From Yersinia ruckeri ATCC 29473 (GTDB lineage Bacteria; Pseudomonadota; Gammaproteobacteria; Enterobacterales; Enterobacteriaceae): DNA of 64,000 nucleotides. The position numbers and the translations under genes were made by a program. Position 1 is the first letter of the stretch. Each line of letters starts with the position of its first letter. Location: positions 2,948,896-3,012,895 of the forward strand of contig NZ_KN150747.1 of NCBI RefSeq assembly GCF_000754815.1, given 5' to 3'. This document shows, piece by piece, positions 62,855 through 64,000 of this stretch. The notes under the pieces are model-generated. The model saw only the letters and a program-made list of their open reading frames with translations, was not told where the DNA came from and ran no database searches.

Positions 62855-62877
62855 CTTGACATCCTCCCCGCCCTAAA
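62855..62877. mobile_element. Possible IS200/IS605-type end remnant
   Basis: CTTGACATCCTCCCCGCCC followed by TAAA resembles the sequence commonly found at the end of IS605-family elements in enterobacteria. The usual complementary arm is absent and there is no transposase, so it would be a scar only. Confidence 0.35.
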
Positions 62878-63068
62878 TGAACTGACCCCACATTGCCTTT
62901 ATGGTTAGCCTATTTGGCCGGAAAAAATCAATCCGCTCTCTTCCTTTATTTTCATATGAAAGTAGATAAACCCCTGCTCAAAAATCAACTTTTGATCCAG
63001 AGCAAAGAATTTTATCTCGCCATAAGTAGCCTAAACACGTTATTTGACAGAATTAACTGGAGGTTAAT

Positions 63069-63272
63069 ATGGTTAAAGTCTATGACCGCAATAGAAACCA
63101 AATTCGCCCTGGACAACGTGTTATGGTCGCACAATCGGGCAGGATTGATGTAGCCACAGCAATTCATGCTGACGGTCTTTCTGATATTCAGGCCGAACGT
63201 GCCAAATGTGTCGAATTGCAGCAAGCGGGTGAACGCTATGTTCCCTTTGAACTAGTGCGTCTTGGTCAATAA
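63069..63272 (+). CDS. Small conserved-looking protein of unknown function
   Basis: 67 residues after a strong ribosome site (GGAGG, 5 bp before ATG). Basic N-terminus KVYDRNRNQIRPGQRVMV suggests a short beta-rich fold, and the composition and codon use look like a real gene. No family recognised; a faint likeness to the DsrB start is not enough for a name. Confidence 0.7.
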   Translation: MVKVYDRNRNQIRPGQRVMVAQSGRIDVATAIHADGLSDIQAERAKCVELQQAGERYVPFELVRLGQ

Positions 63273-63394
63273 CTATTTTAGTATTTCAACCTCTCATCTG
63301 ACTTTACTCTAGGTAAATACCTTAAGGCCACCTAGCGTGGCCTTAATAGCGTGGTTTAGGTCACAGACTTTTTAACCCGTAAGTGCTTGAATAC

Positions 63395-63484
63395 TGGCGG
63401 AGAGAGAGGGATTTGAACCCTCGGAGGAGTCACCTCCTCAACGGTTTTCGAGACCGTCCCGTTCAGCCACTCCGGCATCTCTCC
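63395..63484 (-). tRNA. tRNA-Ser (anticodon CGA)
   Basis: 90 nt on the minus strand including the encoded CCA. The 5' GGAGAGA pairs with TCTCTCC, D-arm GCCGGAGTGGCTGAACGG, anticodon CGA at 63448-63450 in CTCGAAA, long class II variable arm (GAGGAGGTGACTCCTC), and T-loop GGTTCAAATCC. Reads UCG codons. Confidence 0.98.
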
Positions 63485-63572
63485 GTGATAATAGTTGCCA
63501 TCATGCTCTTTTTTGCGGCATGTTTACAGCACTCTGCCTTGATATCCAAGAGATCACATTGCGAGCGACCTG

Positions 63573-64000
63573 ATGATTAAGTGGCTGTGGAAAGCAAATC
63601 AACCACAAGCAGAAGTGCTTGTACAATGGCATGAGGCGTTAGCCATTCCTTTGTTAGCCCCTTTAGATGAGGCGGAACAGCAACGTTTGGTTACCGTCGC
63701 CAGTCAAATTCTACAACAAAAGCGGATGGTTCCTTTGCAAGGGCTGGCAATGACACCACTAATGCAGGCTCGGCTGGCACTGCTTTTTGCATTGCCGGTG
63801 ATGGAGCTGGGTGCTAAATGGCTAGACGGTTTTCATGAAGTCCTGATTTATCCCTCACCTTTTATTGTTGAAGAAGACTGGCAAGACGACCTCGGATTAG
63901 TACATACCGGGCAGACCGTGCAGTCCGGACAAAGTTGGGAACAGGGGCCGATTATCCTGAATTGGCAGGATATTCAGGACTCTTTCGATTTATCCGGCTT
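63573..64000 (+). CDS. mtfA: MtfA, Mlc-interacting peptidase (3' end outside window)
   Basis: First 142 codons from ATG 63573 ([15 protein letters not shown]). Resembles E. coli MtfA (YeeI), which binds the Mlc repressor to affect ptsG and has aminopeptidase activity; typical length is about 265. [13 protein letters not shown] and [13 protein letters not shown] match. The zinc HExxH motif would lie beyond the window. Confidence 0.9.
   Translation, partial: MIKWLWKANQPQAEVLVQWHEALAIPLLAPLDEAEQQRLVTVASQILQQKRMVPLQGLAMTPLMQARLALLFALPVMELGAKWLDGFHEVLIYPSPFIVEEDWQDDLGLVHTGQTVQSGQSWEQGPIILNWQDIQDSFDLSG

Larger units (their letters stand above)
62694..63068. other. 375-bp gap after kdoO
   Basis: Contains the kdoO terminator and, at 62855-62877, a segment like the conserved end of IS200/IS605-type elements (CTTGACATCCTCCCCGCCC). 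No transposase gene remains. Confidence 0.5.

Overview
The window is chromosomal DNA of an enterobacterium. The best fit is Yersinia or a close relative in the Yersiniaceae. The flagellar, chemotaxis, UspC, MgtC, DsrB, LacI/LacZ, YlaC, KdoO and MtfA proteins all look like close homologues of the enterobacterial families, and the lacI-lacZ pair resembles the Yersinia form as I remember it. Species cannot be fixed without a database search. flhD and flhC are intact, so the motility regulon is not disabled in the way known for Y. pestis.

Layout. 1-9030 (+): fliG (3' part), fliH, I, J, K, then fliL, M, N, O, P, Q, R, covering the C-ring, the export ATPase complex, hook-length control and the export gate. 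9214-19595 (-): flgL, K, J, I, H, G, F, E, D, C, B for rod, rings, hook and junction. 19784-21325 (+): flgA, flgM, flgN. 21526-25158 (-): flhE, flhA, flhB. 25159-35225: an AT-rich accessory block with a leaderless subtilisin-like peptidase, a LuxR-type regulator, a PglL/Wzy_C-type O-oligosaccharyltransferase or ligase, a type 1-like fimbrial subunit, a frameshifted small secreted protein, a full-length usher, and a truncated regulator next to a FidL-like gene. No fimbrial chaperone gene is present. 35226-46792 (-): cheZ, Y, B, R, two chemoreceptors, cheW, cheA, motB, motA. Then flhC and flhD (-), uspC (+), mgtC (-), a third chemoreceptor (+), dsrB (-) and a cold-shock gene (-). 54827-59334 (+): lacI and lacZ without lacY. 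Finally a quinone-oxidoreductase-like gene, ylaC, kdoO, a small conserved-looking ORF, tRNA-Ser(CGA) (-) and the 5' part of mtfA.

How it works together. FlhDC is the master activator. Good sigma-28 (FliA) promoters can be read before flgKL, flgM, the receptor-cheRBYZ operon and motAB-cheAW. FlgM inhibits FliA until the hook-basal body is complete. The flhDC upstream region carries an RcsAB box and a CRP site whose spacing matches the E. coli promoter. The lac locus has a recognisable promoter, operator and CRP-like site before lacZ.

The most unusual part is the accessory block at about 25-35 kb. The regulator and pilin genes share a duplicated upstream region, an oligosaccharyltransferase gene sits divergent from the pilin gene, and a 29-bp palindromic sequence occurs on both sides of the regulator-to-FidL segment.
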